Shown: piece by piece, positions 7,693-16,869 of the stretch
Position numbering within the stretch: the first letter of the stretch is position 1
Layout: every line of letters starts with the position of its first letter
The notes under the pieces: generated by a model
Told to the model about the DNA's origin: nothing
The model's input: only the letters and a program-made list of their open reading frames with translations
Databases searched by the model: none
Made by a program: the position numbers and the translations under genes
DNA from: Verrucomicrobiota bacterium
GTDB lineage: Bacteria > Verrucomicrobiota > Verrucomicrobiia > CAIQCK01
Reading direction: 5' to 3'
Assembly (NCBI GenBank): GCA_016235595.1
Contig: JACRJX010000036.1
Location: forward strand, 1 to 35,974
DNA length: 35,974 bases

Positions 7693-9069
7693 TTAAACCT
7701 TGACGTCTTTCAGTTCCCAACCCTTGCGCATGTAGGGCTTGATGAACTCGTTGGCCTTCTCGTTATTGGTGAACCGCAGCTTCTTGCCGTCCCAAAGGAG
7801 CTTTTCGTTCGGGAAACGCCAACTGATGGCGCCGAGCAACATCCATTCCGTGTAGGGGCCGGAGATACTGAAGTTGGAGCAGGCTGGGGCACCGCCTTTG
7901 CAGGACTCGATCCAGTCCTTGAAATGGCCGGGCGAACGTTTGATGACTTCGCGCGGCCTTTGCCAGTCTTTCATCCTGGATTCGGGAACCAAACGGACAC
8001 TCTCGCCGCGCCCGCCGGTGCCCATGTAGCCCTTGGTGCCAATGAAGAGTTCGTTGAATCCCTTGAGATCCTGCTCGGTCAAGTCGGCGGGCGGCTTGAA
8101 GGTCTTGGCCATCTTGCCTTCATACCAATACAGCTTCATGGGCGGCATCTTGCCGGCTTTGACGTATTTATTCGGACGTGCCGGGAACTCGAACACGCAA
8201 GAGTAGTGCGGATACGTCACCGGATTGACTTCATCAACAGCGGTGCACTGGACGCTGGTCGGACTGCCAAGCTGCAATCCCCAGTTTGCCGGCCCGAGCA
8301 TGTGGATGCCCCAGTCGCCGATCATCTGCGTGCCGTAATCGAGGAATCCGCGCCAATGCCATGGATGGATCTTCGAACTGTAGGTGTGCTCGCGGGCGCG
8401 GCCGGTCCAGAGGTCCCAGTTGAGCGTCTTGGGCGTTTCCTCGACCGGTGGCCACTCCATGATGCCACGGGCGAATCCGCCGCCGCTCCACGAATGCACC
8501 TCGGTGATATCGCCGAGGTCGCCGTTCCAAATCGTCTCACACGCGATGCGCGTGGCCACCGAAGAATAACCCTGATTGCCCATCTGGGTGGGCACCTTGT
8601 ATTTCCTAGCCGCCTTGGTCAACAGTCGCGCTTCCCAAACGCTTTGGGTCAACGGTTTCTGGCAGTGAACCGCCAGGCCGCGTTCCATTGCCCGCAACGC
8701 CACGGTGGCGTGCATGTGGTCGGGGATGGTGATGGTAATGCCATCGAGGTTCTTGTATTCCTTGTCCAACATCTCGCGGAAATCCCGGTAGAGTTTCGCG
8801 TTCGGGTATTTCGCGGCGGCTTTGCTCAGGAAATTCTCGTCCACGTCGCACAGCGCATAGATGTTCTCGCTGCTGACATTCTTCACGTCACCCGCGCCTT
8901 GCATTCCGCCCACACCGACGCAGCCCAGATTCAACGTGTCGCTCGGCGCACGCTTGCCGGAGCGGGCGATAGCGTGGCGCGGCACAATGGAGAACGCGGT
9001 AGCCACCGCCATGCCGCTGAGGAATTTGCGTCGCGTGATTGAGTTGTCTGCGCGTAGTTGATTGTGCAT
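7693..9069 (-). CDS. Tat-exported Gfo/Idh/MocA family oxidoreductase
   Basis: A 458-residue NAD(P)-dependent sugar or cyclitol dehydrogenase family member. The Tat signal TRRKFLSG (Arg13-Arg14) followed by a hydrophobic stretch indicates export in folded form, probably with cofactor bound. The Rossmann domain starts at LNLGCVGVGGMQGAG, with the family's lysine loop as HCQKPLTQ. The C-terminal half (NWDLWTGRA, HPWHWRGFLDYGTQMIGDWG, then the C-terminal SNFSISGPYTEWMLLG) matches the large exported Gfo/Idh group common in Verrucomicrobiota and Planctomycetota, where some members act on 3-keto sugars. The start at 9069 has AAGGA eight bases upstream. The frame is open to 9258 but homology starts at MHNQ. 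It diverges from the sialidase-like gene. Substrate unknown. Confidence 0.92.
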   Translation of the reverse strand: MHNQLRADNSITRRKFLSGMAVATAFSIVPRHAIARSGKRAPSDTLNLGCVGVGGMQGAGDVKNVSSENIYALCDVDENFLSKAAAKYPNAKLYRDFREMLDKEYKNLDGITITIPDHMHATVALRAMERGLAVHCQKPLTQSVWEARLLTKAARKYKVPTQMGNQGYSSVATRIACETIWNGDLGDITEVHSWSGGGFARGIMEWPPVEETPKTLNWDLWTGRAREHTYSSKIHPWHWRGFLDYGTQMIGDWGIHMLGPANWGLQLGSPTSVQCTAVDEVNPVTYPHYSCVFEFPARPNKYVKAGKMPPMKLYWYEGKMAKTFKPPADLTEQDLKGFNELFIGTKGYMGTGGRGESVRLVPESRMKDWQRPREVIKRSPGHFKDWIESCKGGAPACSNFSISGPYTEWMLLGAISWRFPNEKLLWDGKKLRFTNNEKANEFIKPYMRKGWELKDVKV

Positions 9070-9106
9070 GACCGATTTCCTTCGAATGAATGGTTGTTCA
9101 AATTGC

Positions 9107-9135
9107 ATGCTGTGCCGATCGCTGGATGCTGTCAA
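9107..9135 (-). promoter_or_regulatory. Candidate promoter for the Gfo/Idh gene, with overlapping dyad
   Basis: On the minus strand a perfect TTGACA (9130-9135) is followed after 17 bases by CAGCAT (9107-9112), only 3 of 6 matches to a -10 box, about 38 bases before the start codon. A 7-bp perfect dyad, AACGCCG/CGGCGTT (9134-9140 and 9149-9155), overlaps the edge of the -35 and could be an operator. Confidence 0.35.
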
Positions 9136-9225
9136 CGCCGAAAGCCGGCGGCGTTTCTTAAAGTCTTCCAGAACGCATGTCCGAAGATATACACTCGCTC
9201 CGTTGCAGTATTTCCACACACGACC

Positions 9226-11163
9226 ATGAACAGCAGCGCAAACAACTTGATCCAACAACTCCGCATCACCACGAACGAATCATCGTCGCGGCGGGTTGAC
9301 TCCGAAATGCAGGACGCGTCCCGGCTGGTGAAGAGCCGAACGAGGTGGCAGGTCGCCATTCTATGTCTCGCGATCGGGATGGCTTCGGAGATGCTGGCCG
9401 CCTCGGATTCGCCGGCAACCGACATGTTGCGCGGCATTTTTGCACCGAGGGTTGTGGGCGTCCCTCCGGAGAACGCCTGCCGCGGGCTGATGGTGATGCC
9501 GGATGGCGAGATTCGCCACTACGGTTTCCGTCACGATGCCGGCAAGCACCTTCAGCCGGTTTACATCTCCAGTCGTGACCATGGCCTGAGCTGGCGCGAG
9601 TTTCCCGTCATTGGTTTGACGGCTGGATCGATGGTGCGCAGCCCGTGGTCAGGGGATTTTCTCACAATTCTGTGCAAACCAAAACGGGTTGACGCTGAGT
9701 CGTGGCAGACCGCGTTGAATATGTGCGATGGCAGCGGCTTTTTCGTGTTTCGCTCAGCGCAGGGTCCCGAGGGCTCGCTGACGAATTCCCTGATCAATCG
9801 CCACATGGGATTCATGGCCCGCCTGCCGCTTGCGTTGCGGCAGCGGCGACAGTGGGTGCAGCCCATTCAGCGTCGCGGCGAGAGTCCCAACCAACCCGGT
9901 GTGCTGCTTTCGAACGACGATGGCGCAACCTGGCGCGAGGTGTTGCTTCCCAGTCCGCCCGCACACAAGATCGAGTGGCCGCATGAGGGTGTGCGCTGGC
10001 AGAACTACGGTTGTGAGCCGACAGTGGTTGAACTCTCCAATGGCCGGCTATGGATGCTGATCCGCACGTCGCAGGATTGCCACTATGAGGCGTTTTCCGA
10101 TGACGGCGGCAATTCCTGGACCACGCCGGTCCCGTCTCGCTTCTACGCCACGATTACCATGCCGCTGTTGTTTCGCATGAGCGATGGCCGGCTGCTGGTG
10201 GTTTGGAACAACTCCACCCCGCTGCCGGAACTGAAACATGAGTCCCAGCCGGGGTTGAACAAGTCCGAGCGTGAAGGCACATCAGAGGATTTCTTCACCA
10301 ACCGCGATGTGCTGCATGCGGCGATCTCTGCCGACGAGGGCCGGACATGGCGCGGATTCCGCGAGTTGTATCTCAATGAACGCCGCAACGATGGCGATTT
10401 CCGCGCCAGCGGCGGCAATCGCGAGTCGTTGGATAAAAGCATCCACCAATCCCAGGCTGTTGAATTGCCGGGGAAGAAAATATTGCTGGCGTTTGGCCAG
10501 CATCCGCTTTGCCGCCGGCTCATGATCTTCGACCCGGACTGGCTCCTAGAAAACCATCGGGAAGACAATTTCGCTTATGGCCTGGGCGGCTGGTCGGTGC
10601 AGCAGTATCTCAAGAGCGTTCCCGGCAACTTCCGCGGCGTGAGCGGACACTGCGCCTACAACCGGCGTGCCGGCGCCTCGCTGATTCCGCACCCGGACGG
10701 CCTGCCGCGCGAAGTGCTTCAAGTGGCACGGCACCCCGACCCGCGGCTTTTGCACGAAGTGGAAGGCGCCGTGTGGAACTTCCCTTGCTGGCAGCGTGGC
10801 AGTCTTAAGCTGCGTCTGCGGATGCCTCAAGGCTCAAAAGGAATGCAGATCTGCCTTGTGGACCGCTGGTTCAATCCGGTTGATCCAGTGGTCTCCCGTT
10901 TCGCGCAATACGTGATGCGGCTCGATCTCGCGGGAAGCATCAACGCCGTTCCCGCCTTGAAACCGGACACGTGGGCGGAACTGGAGGTTCGCTGGGATCA
11001 GAACTCGGCCAGGTTCAGCATCGGAGGCGACGCATGGCATGAACTGCTGCGCGTGTTCCCGACCCGCAATGGCATCAGCTACCTGCATCTGCAAAGCGCG
11101 GCATCGGAAGCCGACCCCCAAGGCGTGCTCATCGAATCCGTCGCCGCGTCTTCCTCGGACTGA
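9226..11163 (+). CDS. Exported sialidase/BNR-repeat family protein with C-terminal LamG-like region
   Basis: A 645-residue exported protein. Four Asp-box motifs (S-x-D-x-G-x-x-W) are visible: SSRDHGLSW (about residue 114), LSNDDGATW (227), FSDDGGNSW (289) and ISADEGRTW (366). They mark a six-bladed sialidase-type beta-propeller covering roughly residues 70-440. Residues about 480-640 (GSLKLRLRMPQG, TWAELEVRWDQNSARFSIGG) look like a concanavalin/LamG-type sugar-binding domain. The export segment RWQVAILCLAIGMASEMLAA lies 40 residues inside, so the true start may be the ATG at 9307 rather than 9226. Such BNR proteins in Verrucomicrobiota are often of unproven activity; sialidase action is a family inference. 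The FAD oxidoreductase follows 100 bases later on the same strand. Confidence 0.82.
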   Translation: MNSSANNLIQQLRITTNESSSRRVDSEMQDASRLVKSRTRWQVAILCLAIGMASEMLAASDSPATDMLRGIFAPRVVGVPPENACRGLMVMPDGEIRHYGFRHDAGKHLQPVYISSRDHGLSWREFPVIGLTAGSMVRSPWSGDFLTILCKPKRVDAESWQTALNMCDGSGFFVFRSAQGPEGSLTNSLINRHMGFMARLPLALRQRRQWVQPIQRRGESPNQPGVLLSNDDGATWREVLLPSPPAHKIEWPHEGVRWQNYGCEPTVVELSNGRLWMLIRTSQDCHYEAFSDDGGNSWTTPVPSRFYATITMPLLFRMSDGRLLVVWNNSTPLPELKHESQPGLNKSEREGTSEDFFTNRDVLHAAISADEGRTWRGFRELYLNERRNDGDFRASGGNRESLDKSIHQSQAVELPGKKILLAFGQHPLCRRLMIFDPDWLLENHREDNFAYGLGGWSVQQYLKSVPGNFRGVSGHCAYNRRAGASLIPHPDGLPREVLQVARHPDPRLLHEVEGAVWNFPCWQRGSLKLRLRMPQGSKGMQICLVDRWFNPVDPVVSRFAQYVMRLDLAGSINAVPALKPDTWAELEVRWDQNSARFSIGGDAWHELLRVFPTRNGISYLHLQSAASEADPQGVLIESVAASSSD

Positions 11164-11263
11164 AGTGTTTGCCGCTAAGACGTGGCCGGTGGGGTTTTCA
11201 CTTACGAAGCAAGAGTCGAATGCGAAGATCGGACCGAATTTCGAGCGTGCGGTTCCAGACAAC

Positions 11264-12592
11264 ATGGATGAATCAATGAAGATGAAAATGAAGCATTGTT
11301 CCGCAGCACTTTGTTTTGCCTTCGCGTTACTATCGAGCGCGGAGATATGTGCTGACACCGTTGAGTGCGATGTGGTCGTTGTGGGTGGTGGGACGGCGGG
11401 GGTTGTTGCGACGATTCAATCGGCACGCTGTGGCGCAAAGACCATCCTCATCGAGGCCGGATCTCAATTGGGCGGCAACGCAACGGTCGGAGGAGTGAAT
11501 TCTCCCGAGCTGTTCTCCCTTTGGGGCAAACAGCGGATTGCAGGGATCGGTTGGGAATGGTGCACAAAAACTGCCGAGCTCGATGACAAACAGTTGCCTG
11601 GATCGCGGAAACACTTCCGCATCAATCCACCATTGTATGCCTGCATCGCCGAGGAACTTTGCCTGAAGGCGGGCGCCGAACTCCGCTATTTTGAGTCGCC
11701 GATGTCGGTGAAGAAGAACGGCAATGCCGGCAATGCCGGCAACTGGATTCTCACAACCGCAGCCATGGGGGAAACCCGGACCATCCGCTGCAAAGAGCTT
11801 GTGGATTGCACGGGCAACGGAACGCTCTGCGCGCTGGCGGGCGCCGAACGCATGCGGGAGAAGGAGATCATGGCCGGTTCCTTCAATTATGTGATCAAAC
11901 ACGAGGTCAGTCTCAAGAAACTCGGAAAGGACGAACTTCAGAGAAGGTACGAGGAAGCGCTCAAAGAGGGCCGGCTCATCGAGGGTGATGCCAGACATGG
12001 CATCGAGAGTTCGATGTACTATCAGGCCGGCAATTACATATACGACGCCGATAATTCAACAGCAGCCCTGCGGACGCAGACGAATATCCGCGGGCGTCAG
12101 TCGGCGTTGAGAATGCTGAGATTCATCCGCTCACTGCCCGGAGGGGAGAACGCCATGATCACATCCATGTTCCCGGAGGTCGGTGTCCGGGAAACGTGGC
12201 GGGTCAAGGGCGAGTATGTTGTGACCGTCGATGATTACCTCGCGGGCAAGACCTGGGAAGACTCCATTTGCTACGCCTGCTACCAAATCGACATGCACAA
12301 ACCGTTGTGGAAGGATTTCGTCCGCATCCACTTGAAGGAGGGCGTCCTGCCGACGGTTCCTCTCCGGGCGCTCATTCCGCTTGGTGTTGATCATCTGATG
12401 GTTGCCGGGCGTTGTATCAGCAGCGACCGCCTTGCGATGTCCGCGCTTCGGATTCAGGCGACCTGCATGGGAACCGGCCAGGCAGCGGGAGCTGCCGCCG
12501 CCTTGGCGGCGAAACACGCCACGACTCCGCTGAAAGTCGATCTTGCCGAACTGAAGACTCTTCTGAAGCGAAACGATGCCATTGTCCCCTGA
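11264..12592 (+). CDS. Exported FAD-dependent oxidoreductase (FAD_oxidored family)
   Basis: A 442-residue flavoprotein with a signal peptide (KHCSAALCFAFALLSSAEIC, cleaved near ICA/DTV). The FAD-binding Rossmann fold starts at CDVVVVGGGTAGVVATIQSA, with the ribose-binding acidic residue in TILIEAG and the conserved LGGNATVGGVN after it. The C-terminal FAD site reads VAGRCISSDRLAMSALRIQ, then GTGQAAGAAAAL. This is the family (PF12831 type) frequently encoded beside glycoside hydrolases in Planctomycetota and Verrucomicrobiota, substrate unknown. Several in-frame ATGs occur (11264, 11276, 11282, 11288); I took the first. A short 9-base tandem (GGCAATGCC, at about 11729-11746) encodes NAGNAG. 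It is paralogous to the FAD domain of the gene at 18417. Confidence 0.88.
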   Translation: MDESMKMKMKHCSAALCFAFALLSSAEICADTVECDVVVVGGGTAGVVATIQSARCGAKTILIEAGSQLGGNATVGGVNSPELFSLWGKQRIAGIGWEWCTKTAELDDKQLPGSRKHFRINPPLYACIAEELCLKAGAELRYFESPMSVKKNGNAGNAGNWILTTAAMGETRTIRCKELVDCTGNGTLCALAGAERMREKEIMAGSFNYVIKHEVSLKKLGKDELQRRYEEALKEGRLIEGDARHGIESSMYYQAGNYIYDADNSTAALRTQTNIRGRQSALRMLRFIRSLPGGENAMITSMFPEVGVRETWRVKGEYVVTVDDYLAGKTWEDSICYACYQIDMHKPLWKDFVRIHLKEGVLPTVPLRALIPLGVDHLMVAGRCISSDRLAMSALRIQATCMGTGQAAGAAAALAAKHATTPLKVDLAELKTLLKRNDAIVP

Positions 12593-12636
12593 CGACGCTC
12601 TGTGGGTGACGTTCCAGAATGGCCGTGGAATGAAGA

Positions 12637-12662
12637 AGCCGGACAAGCACGCCTGTCTGGCT
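12637..12662. terminator. Hairpin in the convergent gap after the FAD oxidoreductase and DAHP synthase genes
   Basis: AGCCGGACA (12637-12645) and TGTCTGGCT (12654-12662) pair in eight of nine positions plus one G-T, around an 8-base loop. The gap between the convergent genes is only 90 bases. On the minus strand the stem is followed by TTCTTCATT, which fits a weak terminator for the DAHP synthase gene. Confidence 0.4.
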
Positions 12663-12682
12663 GCGGAAAGTCCTGAAGCGCC

Positions 12683-13744
12683 TTATACTTTCTTCAATTG
12701 CTCGTAGCCCCAAAGCAACATGCGCTCGGTGGTGTCCCAGCCCACGCAGGAATCGGTGATGCTCACACCGTAGCGCAGGTCGCACTTGTTCTTCGGGATG
12801 GACTGGTTGCCCTCGTTCAGGTGGCTTTCCACCATCAGGCCCATCAGCGACCGGGTGCCGCCCACGCGCTGTTCGATGACGCTGCGCCAGACTTCCTCCT
12901 GCTTGGCGAATTTCTTTTCCGAATTCGCGTGGCTGCAATCCACCATCAACACCGGAGGTAGCTTTTCGGAAATCAGCTTCTGCTCCGCCGCCTTGATGCT
13001 GGCGGGGTCGTAATTCGTCATCGTCCGGCCGCCGCGCAGCACGATGTGCGCGTTGGGATTGCCGTTCGTGCGGACGATGCTCGTCACGCCGTCTTCGTTC
13101 ATGCCTAGAAAACTGTGCGGATGCGCCGTGGCTCCCATCGCGTCAATCGCCGCCTGCAAACTGCCGTCGGTGCCGTTCTTCAGGCCCACGGGCATGGACA
13201 AGCCGCTGGCCATCTCGCGGTGCGTCTGCGATTCCGTCGTCCGCGCGCCGATGGCCGCCCAGGTGATGAGGTTGGCGATGTACTGCGGGACGATCGGGTC
13301 GAGAAACTCCGTCGCCGCCGGCAAGCCTAGGCCGTTGATCTCCTGCAACAGCTTCCGCGCGATCTTCAAGCCGGTCTCAATGTCCTGCGAACCATCCAAG
13401 TGCGGGTCGTTGATGAGGCCCTTCCAGCCGATGATCGTGCGCGGCTTCTCGAAATAGACGCGCATCACGATCTCCATCCTGTCGGCCAGGTCCTTTTGCA
13501 GCTTCGCCAGACGGCCGGCGTATTCCAGCGCCGATTTCTCGTCGTGGATGGAACACGGTCCAACGACCACGAGCATCCGCTGATCTTCCTGCTTGAGGAT
13601 GCGGATGACGCGTTCCCGCGCTTTGGCCACAAATTCGATCGTCGTCTCCGGTGTGGGCAATAAAACCCGCATCGCTCGCGGCGAGAGCAGCGGCACAATC
13701 TCTTTTACGTGTAAGTCATGCGTGCGAAACATGGCGTTCAACAT
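12683..13744 (-). CDS. aroF: 3-deoxy-7-phosphoheptulonate (DAHP) synthase, type I
   Basis: The enzyme condenses phosphoenolpyruvate and erythrose 4-phosphate, the first step of the shikimate pathway to aromatic amino acids; cytoplasmic and metal-dependent. The 353-residue length matches the E. coli AroF/G/H class. Visible conserved segments are VVVGPCSIHDEKSALEYA (metal ligand Cys64), YFEKPRTIIGWKGLINDP (PEP/E4P site), WAAIGARTTESQTHREMASG, NAHIVLRGG, MVDCSHANSEK and YGVSITDSCVGWD. The protein starts at MLNAMFRTHDLHVKEI; a second ATG lies four codons later. Which feedback type (Phe, Tyr or Trp) it belongs to cannot be told here, so the symbol is generic. It is a housekeeping gene standing alone inside a glycan-degradation region. 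Confidence 0.96.
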   Translation of the reverse strand: MLNAMFRTHDLHVKEIVPLLSPRAMRVLLPTPETTIEFVAKARERVIRILKQEDQRMLVVVGPCSIHDEKSALEYAGRLAKLQKDLADRMEIVMRVYFEKPRTIIGWKGLINDPHLDGSQDIETGLKIARKLLQEINGLGLPAATEFLDPIVPQYIANLITWAAIGARTTESQTHREMASGLSMPVGLKNGTDGSLQAAIDAMGATAHPHSFLGMNEDGVTSIVRTNGNPNAHIVLRGGRTMTNYDPASIKAAEQKLISEKLPPVLMVDCSHANSEKKFAKQEEVWRSVIEQRVGGTRSLMGLMVESHLNEGNQSIPKNKCDLRYGVSITDSCVGWDTTERMLLWGYEQLKKV

Positions 13745-13842
13745 ACCAAAACAATCCCTTGCGAGAAAGGCAAACGCAACCGAACCGGATTATTCCCGCC
13801 AGACGGCTTGATTATCGGCAAGTCATCCCATTAATCTCCGTC

Positions 13843-14559
13843 ATGCACACTCCATCCTGTATCCGTTATTGGTCATCCCCGGTTCGCATCGTCTTCTTCG
13901 CAGTCATGGTGCTTTGCGCCGCCCTTGTGCCATCCCGCGCTGCCGATGCCACTCCCACCAAGAACGCGCTCGAAACCGATCCCCACGGATGGGTGGACAT
14001 CCTGCCATCCTCCGATCTCCAAGGCTGGTATCGTGTGCCCGTGCCGCCCGGTGGCAAACTGGGCCGTGCGCAGTGGCATGTCGATGCTGAAAAGAAGTTG
14101 CTCATTTGCGACGGCGATGGCGGTCACGACATGCTCCTGACTGCGAAAGAATACGGCGACGCTATTTTCCATTTCGAGTTTTGTTACACGAAGATTGAGG
14201 GCAAGCCCGGCTACAACAGCGGTGCCTACGTGCGCAATTCCAAGGATGGCGCCGTCTGGCACCAAGCGCAGTTTGGCGGCGCGACGGGTGGTTACCTTTT
14301 CGGCCAGACGCCCGCGCCGGATGGCAAGAAGAAGTTTTTCAGTTTTGCAAAGCAGGTCACCGACAAGCGCGTGAAGCCTGCGGGGCAATGGAACACGATG
14401 GAGATCACGGCGCGCGGCAAGATCCTCACGCTATGGGTCAACGGCGCGGTCACGTGCCAGTTCGACAACTGCGAACAGCCGTGCGGCCATATCGGCGTGG
14501 AAGGTGAAGGTTACCGTATCGAGTTTCGCAACCTGAAAGTAAAAGAACTCCGGCAGTGA
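13843..14559 (+). CDS. Exported 3-keto-disaccharide hydrolase domain protein (DUF1080)
   Basis: A 238-residue exported protein. The signal peptide is followed by a single DUF1080 domain with a concanavalin-like beta-sandwich: WVDILPSSDLQGWYRVP, AKEYGDAIFHFEFCYTKI, GYNSGAYVRNSKDGAVWHQ, AGQWNTMEITARGKILTLWV and the closing GHIGVEGEGYRIEFRNLKVKEL. Members of this family hydrolyse 3-keto-glucosides made by an oxidoreductase, which fits the Gfo/Idh and FAD enzymes in this window. The ATG at 13843 starts the signal segment; the frame is open further back across the DAHP synthase start but without homology. It diverges from the DAHP synthase gene (98-base gap) and is 10 bases upstream of the first ceramidase-like gene, so they are likely co-transcribed. 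Confidence 0.9.
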   Translation: MHTPSCIRYWSSPVRIVFFAVMVLCAALVPSRAADATPTKNALETDPHGWVDILPSSDLQGWYRVPVPPGGKLGRAQWHVDAEKKLLICDGDGGHDMLLTAKEYGDAIFHFEFCYTKIEGKPGYNSGAYVRNSKDGAVWHQAQFGGATGGYLFGQTPAPDGKKKFFSFAKQVTDKRVKPAGQWNTMEITARGKILTLWVNGAVTCQFDNCEQPCGHIGVEGEGYRIEFRNLKVKELRQ

Positions 14560-14569
14560 ATGGGACCTC

Positions 14570-15907
14570 ATGATGAACATGCGAGGTACCCTGATTGTGG
14601 GCTCGCTGCTGGTTCAGTTCGTCGTTGCCTTGTCTGCGGCCGGTGGTGAGGCAACCACTTCTGGCGGTTGTATCAATGCGGGCGTGGGCATTGTGGATAT
14701 CACGCCCACCGAGTCCGTCATACTGGCGGGATCGCCGACGCGATTGAAATCGTCATCGGTGAACACCCGCCTGTATGTGAAGGCGTTGGTTCTTTCAGGC
14801 GGAGGGCAGAAGGTGGCGATCGTCACCTTGGACACGTTGAAATACCCCGTGGAATGTGTGGTGCGAGCGCGCCGGCAGGTCGAGACGACCACCGGCATTC
14901 CAGCCAGCCACGTCATCATCTGTGCCTCCCATACACACCGCGGCCCGTTGTGGCCCTATTACAAGGATCAACTGGTGACACCCATTGCCGACGCGGTGGC
15001 GATGGCGGCGCGCGATCTTGCACCCTGCAAGGTCGGTATCTCGAAGGGCAGGACGGAGGGCGTGAACCAGTGCCGAAGAGTGATCAAGGATGGCCACGCT
15101 TGGAACCGATGGCAGTTGGCTCCTGGCGAAGCCGACAAATACCCGGCGGAAGGCCCGGCCGATCCGGAATTCGATGTGCTGGCGTTCATCGGCAAAGACG
15201 GGCGATACAAAGCGGTCGTGTACAACTTCGCCTGTCATGCCGCCGATACCCGCGACCTTGCCGTCTCTGCGGATTATCCCGGTGATGTTCAGCAGTATGT
15301 CCAGAAGCACCTGGGCTATGAAGTGGCCACGCTGTTTCTCGCGGGTGCCTGTGGCGATGTGAATCCCATTTACAGCGCGCCGGAGAATCTCTTTGGCGAA
15401 AAGCTCGGTGGAGAAATCATCCGGTGTCTGGGGCAGCTCGAACCCGTCGCCAAGCCGTCGCTTTCGATTGAAAGCCGGGAAATGCAAATGCCAGGAAGGG
15501 AACATCCCGTGCTCAAGGAGGCGGAGATCGCTCGCAATTGGCCCAAACAGCTTGAGCATTACAAAAAGACGTTCAACGACATGATGCAGAGGGCAAAACC
15601 GAGCTACCCGTTCTTCTTCGCCGGCATCCGCATCGGCGATGATTTTGCGATCGTGACCAATCCTGACGAACTATTTTGTGAAATCGGGATCGCCATCAAG
15701 AAGGGATCGCCGTTCAAACATACAATGGTTGCGGAGCAGACCAACGGCGCCCACGGTTATGTGCCCACGGCGAAGGCCTTCGAAGGCGGCAGTTATGAAA
15801 CCTGGTTCGGAGAGCACTCCTATCTCACCACACGCGCCGGCGAGATCATCGAGAGGGAATCGCTGGACATTCTGAATCGCCTGAAACGCGCTGAACACCT
15901 GCCATGA
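14570..15907 (+). CDS. Exported neutral/alkaline ceramidase-like protein (first copy)
   Basis: A 445-residue exported protein related to the N-terminal catalytic domain of neutral (non-lysosomal) ceramidase, a zinc amidase. Signal peptide at residues 1-26, then the family opening AGVGIVDITPTESVILAG. Probable zinc ligands are in CASHTHRGP (around residue 121) and FACHAADTRD (around 220), followed by YPGDVQQYV and FLAGACGDVNP. The family's C-terminal motif appears as GAHGYVPTAKAFEGGSYE. Its length is about half that of true ceramidases, which carry a further Ig-like domain. Short forms are abundant in Planctomycetota and Verrucomicrobiota and their substrate is not established. Its stop overlaps the GH16 start by ATGA, so the two are translationally coupled. 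Confidence 0.88.
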   Translation: MMNMRGTLIVGSLLVQFVVALSAAGGEATTSGGCINAGVGIVDITPTESVILAGSPTRLKSSSVNTRLYVKALVLSGGGQKVAIVTLDTLKYPVECVVRARRQVETTTGIPASHVIICASHTHRGPLWPYYKDQLVTPIADAVAMAARDLAPCKVGISKGRTEGVNQCRRVIKDGHAWNRWQLAPGEADKYPAEGPADPEFDVLAFIGKDGRYKAVVYNFACHAADTRDLAVSADYPGDVQQYVQKHLGYEVATLFLAGACGDVNPIYSAPENLFGEKLGGEIIRCLGQLEPVAKPSLSIESREMQMPGREHPVLKEAEIARNWPKQLEHYKKTFNDMMQRAKPSYPFFFAGIRIGDDFAIVTNPDELFCEIGIAIKKGSPFKHTMVAEQTNGAHGYVPTAKAFEGGSYETWFGEHSYLTTRAGEIIERESLDILNRLKRAEHLP

Positions 15908-16794
15908 AACACACCCTCACCCTCCTCACCGCCCTGCTGCTGACGCTTGCCGTGCGCTCAACAGGCGCCCCGCCTCCCGCACCCGCTGGATACAAATGGG
16001 TGGTGAACGAGTCTTTTACAGACGAGTTCAACGGGAGTGCGCTGGACACAAACAAGTGGTTCTCGACGATGGAACCGTGGGGCGACCGGGCGTGGTCGGC
16101 GGAAAACGTTTTCCAGACGAACGGCATGTTGCACGTCCGCGCGACTTACGAACCGCACACACAGGATGGCAAACGATATTTCTACAAACTCGGAATCCTC
16201 CAATCGCTCAGGAAGACGACCTACGGTTACTTCGAGGCGCGGGTGAAAGGATGCGGCAAATTTCCGGGCCTCTGCCCGGCCTTCTGGCTCTACAGCCATG
16301 GAAAGGCGAAGACCGATTTCAACCCGACGTATTCCAAGGTTACTTACAGCGAAATTGACATCTTCGAAATCCAGCAGGGCGTCTGGAATCCGGAATACAA
16401 ACGTGAGATGGGACCTAACTACATTGACCTGAACCTCCACACGCGGATCATCAATGCCGAGGGCAAAGAAATCTGGCAACGGCCGAATAGCCTGCCCGAT
16501 GTCTGCCGCCACGGCTGGGAGGCACCGTGGAACCCGGCGGACGATTATCACATTTACGGCTGCGAAAACACGCCGGAGAAGATCACCTGGTTCATAGACG
16601 GAAAATCTGTGGCCACGGCGACGAATCTCTACTGGCATCTGCCTATGAGCGTCACATTCACGATGGAATTGCGGCCGCCTTTGATCAAGTGGGCTGGAGA
16701 AACGGGCAGGATTCCGGTGCCCGAGGCTTCAACGCCAGACGGTTTTCCCACTGAGATGCTCGTGGACTACGTGCGGTCTTGGAGACGCGAATGA
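15904..16794 (+). CDS. Exported glycoside hydrolase family 16 enzyme
   Basis: A 296-residue secreted endo-acting beta-glycanase. Signal peptide at residues 1-22. The GH16 beta-jellyroll starts at ESFTDEFNGSALDTNKW. The catalytic motif is YSEIDIFEIQ, with nucleophile Glu150, Asp152 and acid/base Glu155, preceded by the substrate-cleft segment PGLCPAFWLYS. The layout (NVFQTNGMLHVRATYE, then GYFEARVKGCGKFPGLCPAF, and ITWFIDGKSVATATNLYWH) is closest to the agarase/porphyranase/carrageenase-like branch rather than laminarinases, but the exact polymer cannot be assigned from sequence alone. It begins inside the end of the upstream ceramidase-like gene (ATGA), and the second ceramidase-like gene follows 75 bases later. 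Confidence 0.93.
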   Translation: MKHTLTLLTALLLTLAVRSTGAPPPAPAGYKWVVNESFTDEFNGSALDTNKWFSTMEPWGDRAWSAENVFQTNGMLHVRATYEPHTQDGKRYFYKLGILQSLRKTTYGYFEARVKGCGKFPGLCPAFWLYSHGKAKTDFNPTYSKVTYSEIDIFEIQQGVWNPEYKREMGPNYIDLNLHTRIINAEGKEIWQRPNSLPDVCRHGWEAPWNPADDYHIYGCENTPEKITWFIDGKSVATATNLYWHLPMSVTFTMELRPPLIKWAGETGRIPVPEASTPDGFPTEMLVDYVRSWRRE

Positions 16795-16869
16795 TTTGTC
16801 CAGCGAGAAGAATATTCGACAACCAACATTTCCAATCATTGGAGCTTAACGAGAAACAAAAGAAAGAAG

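Noticed and set aside
7924..9042. A 372-residue plus-strand open frame opposite the Gfo/Idh gene.
   Set aside because: It has no family features and fully overlaps a well-supported Tat-exported oxidoreductase.
11729..11750. Short tandem GGCAATGCC repeat in the FAD oxidoreductase gene.
   Set aside because: Only about two and a half units in a surface-type Asn-Ala-Gly loop; kept as a remark, not a separate system.
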